DNA of 15,839 nucleotides, from NCBI GenBank assembly GCA_004296785.1, contig SCVU01000624.1, positions 1 through 15,839 of the forward strand, read 5' to 3'. The stretch's first letter is position 1. Each line of letters starts with the position of its first letter. A model generated the notes under the pieces. It had not been told where the DNA came from and made no database searches. It was given only the letters and a program-made list of their open reading frames with translations. A program made the position numbers and the translations under genes. The stretch is from Planctomycetota bacterium. Lineage in GTDB: Bacteria > Planctomycetota > UBA1135 > GCA-002686595. Positions 14,631-15,839 of the stretch are shown here, piece by piece.

Positions 14631-15839
14631 TCAGTGCGCGCCCGTTCCCTTGGCCACCGCGAACACCGTCAGGAAGATGATCAGCACGTCGAGCAGCAGC
14701 GAGCGGTTCTCGACGTAGTAGATGTCGTAGTCGAGGTTCTCGTGGATCGCCGCCGAGCGGTGATACGAGATCTGCCACAGCCCGGTGATGCCCGGCTTCG
14801 CGCGCAGCCGCTCGCGCTCGAGCGGACCGTACTGGTCGACGATGAACTTCATCTCCGGCCGCGGCCCGACGATGCTCATCTCGCCGCGCAGCACGTTGAA
14901 GAACTGCGGCAGCTCGTCGAGCGAGTAGCGGCGCAGGAAGCGCCCGCTCGCCGTCACGCGCGGGTCGTGGTGATCGCGCGGCTTGGGCGCGTCGCCGGAC
15001 ATGTGCGTGAACATCGTGCGGAACTTCAGCATCGGGAACGGCCGCCCGTCCTTGCCGATGCGGTTCTGCACGAAGAACACCGGCCCCGCCGACTCGCGCT
15101 TGATCAGCACCGCGGCGATCGCGAACACCGGCGCCGTGCACACGAGCACGAGCGTCGCGCCGACGAGGTCGAGCACGCGCTTGGCGACCGTCCCGATCAG
15201 GCCCGGGTCGCGCTCGGCGCGCGTGATCAGCGGGATCGAGTCGAGGTTCTCGATCTGCACGCGCTGCGCCATCAGGTGGTAGAAGCGCGGCACGACGCGG
15301 TACGTGACGCCGAGCCGCTCGAGCCGCTCGATGATCGCGAGCACGCGCTCCTCGGACGCCTCGGGCATCGCGACGAACACCTCGGACACCTTGTGCACGC
15401 CGACGAGCTCGTCGAGGTCCTCGAGCGTGCCGAGCACGAGCGCGCGATCGACGCGCCGGCCGATCTCGTCCTTCGACTCGGAGACGAACCCGACCAGGCG
15501 CAGCCCGAGCGTCGGCACGAGCACGAACTTGCGCTCGAGCCAGCGGCCGGTCGACGCGGTGCCGATGATCAGCACGTTGCGGTTGCCGATGCCGCGCCGG
15601 TGCAGCCACTGGATCAGCTTGAACGAGCAGAAGCGGCTGACCGTGGTCAGGAACCAGATCAGCACGAACGTGATCAGAACCGTCAGGCGCGAGACCTGGT
15701 CGACGCTGAAGTCGACGTCGACCATCCGGTGCAGCCGCACCAGCCAGCCGAAGAAGCCGTCGGTCGGCTCCTGGCGCGTCACGCGCAGGAACGCGACGAG
15801 CGTGAACAGCACGAGGAACGCGACGACCGTGCTCTTCGC
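14631..15839 (-). CDS. Polyprenyl-phosphate sugar-1-phosphate transferase, N-terminus cut by window edge
   Basis: Membrane enzyme that starts glycan assembly by moving a sugar-1-phosphate from a nucleotide sugar to undecaprenyl phosphate. 402 residues are visible; the frame is open to the right edge and the first helices of the usual N-terminal membrane block are missing, so the true start is outside. Counting from Val encoded at 15812: two membrane segments (before residue 10; about 43-60), a CoA-binding-like Rossmann domain starting NVLIIGTASTGRWLERKF (79-96), a helix at 216-236, then the catalytic domain with GPVFFVQNRIGKDGRPFPML (243-262), KFRTMFTHM, RRYSLDELPQFFNVLRGEMS (294-313; D299-E300 is the catalytic-type acidic pair), IVGPRPE (314-320) and KPGITGLWQ (339-347). 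The layout matches the WbaP/WcaJ/EpsE-type family at near full length. It is the first gene of the cluster in view. The sugar (glucose, galactose or another) cannot be read. Confidence 0.95.
   Translation of the reverse strand, partial: AKSTVVAFLVLFTLVAFLRVTRQEPTDGFFGWLVRLHRMVDVDFSVDQVSRLTVLITFVLIWFLTTVSRFCSFKLIQWLHRRGIGNRNVLIIGTASTGRWLERKFVLVPTLGLRLVGFVSESKDEIGRRVDRALVLGTLEDLDELVGVHKVSEVFVAMPEASEERVLAIIERLERLGVTYRVVPRFYHLMAQRVQIENLDSIPLITRAERDPGLIGTVAKRVLDLVGATLVLVCTAPVFAIAAVLIKRESAGPVFFVQNRIGKDGRPFPMLKFRTMFTHMSGDAPKPRDHHDPRVTASGRFLRRYSLDELPQFFNVLRGEMSIVGPRPEMKFIVDQYGPLERERLRAKPGITGLWQISYHRSAAIHENLDYDIYYVENRSLLLDVLIIFLTVFAVAKGTGAH

Noticed and set aside
14281..15609. Minus-strand frame crossing from the sugar transferase through the palindrome into the next gene
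   Set aside because: It overlaps two well-supported genes in another frame, and its translation has no family features.
1..15839. tRNA, rRNA, CRISPR array, insertion sequence or phage genes
   Set aside because: None seen: there are no regularly spaced repeats, no transposase or integrase motifs, and the only gap long enough holds the palindrome.

Overview
This is bacterial DNA of very high G+C content (well over 70% by eye), with third codon positions almost always G or C. Several starts are GTG or TTG, and recognisable Shine-Dalgarno sequences (GGAGG, GGGAG, CGGAG) precede some of them. The exported and inner-membrane proteins suit a Gram-negative envelope. A high-G+C Planctomycetota- or Myxococcota-type organism is my best guess, but nothing in the window is diagnostic of phylum.

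All thirteen supported genes lie on the minus strand, so the window reads right to left as one long surface-polysaccharide assembly cluster. It starts at the right edge with a truncated polyprenyl-phosphate sugar-1-phosphate transferase (14631-15839), which puts the first sugar on the lipid carrier. Next comes the only sizeable non-coding gap (14384-14630), filled by a near-perfect 70-bp-arm palindrome and related short repeats. Two GT4 glycosyltransferases (13250-14383, 12105-13253), a secreted protein (11136-12101) and a small DUF5658-like membrane protein (10603-11097) follow. Then come three more GT4 enzymes (9366-10562, 8221-9378, 7169-8224), one GT2 enzyme (6267-7172), a large toroid-plus-beta-sandwich protein resembling polysaccharide lyases (4436-6244), a five-pass membrane protein with a sulfatase-fold catalytic domain (2401-4416), and two last GT4 enzymes (1220-2404 and 1-1213, the latter cut by the left edge).

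The genes are packed like an operon. Five junctions overlap (ATGA, GTGA twice, TTGA and one 13-bp overlap), and the other gaps, apart from the palindrome gap, are about 40 bp or less. The likely picture is a cytoplasmic line of eight glycosyltransferases that extends a lipid-linked oligosaccharide begun by the sugar-phosphate transferase. The sulfatase-fold enzyme may add or remove a charged group on the periplasmic side, and the lyase-like protein may trim or modify the glycan. No flippase, polymerase, export channel, chain-length regulator or nucleotide-sugar synthesis gene is visible, so the rest of the pathway must lie elsewhere.

The points most worth a second look are the palindrome and its repeat family, the threonine where sulfatases carry the formylglycine cysteine or serine, the unassigned lyase-like protein, and the two non-glycosyltransferase genes inserted mid-cluster. 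Many long open frames on the plus strand and in other minus frames are by-products of the base composition and are not listed as genes.
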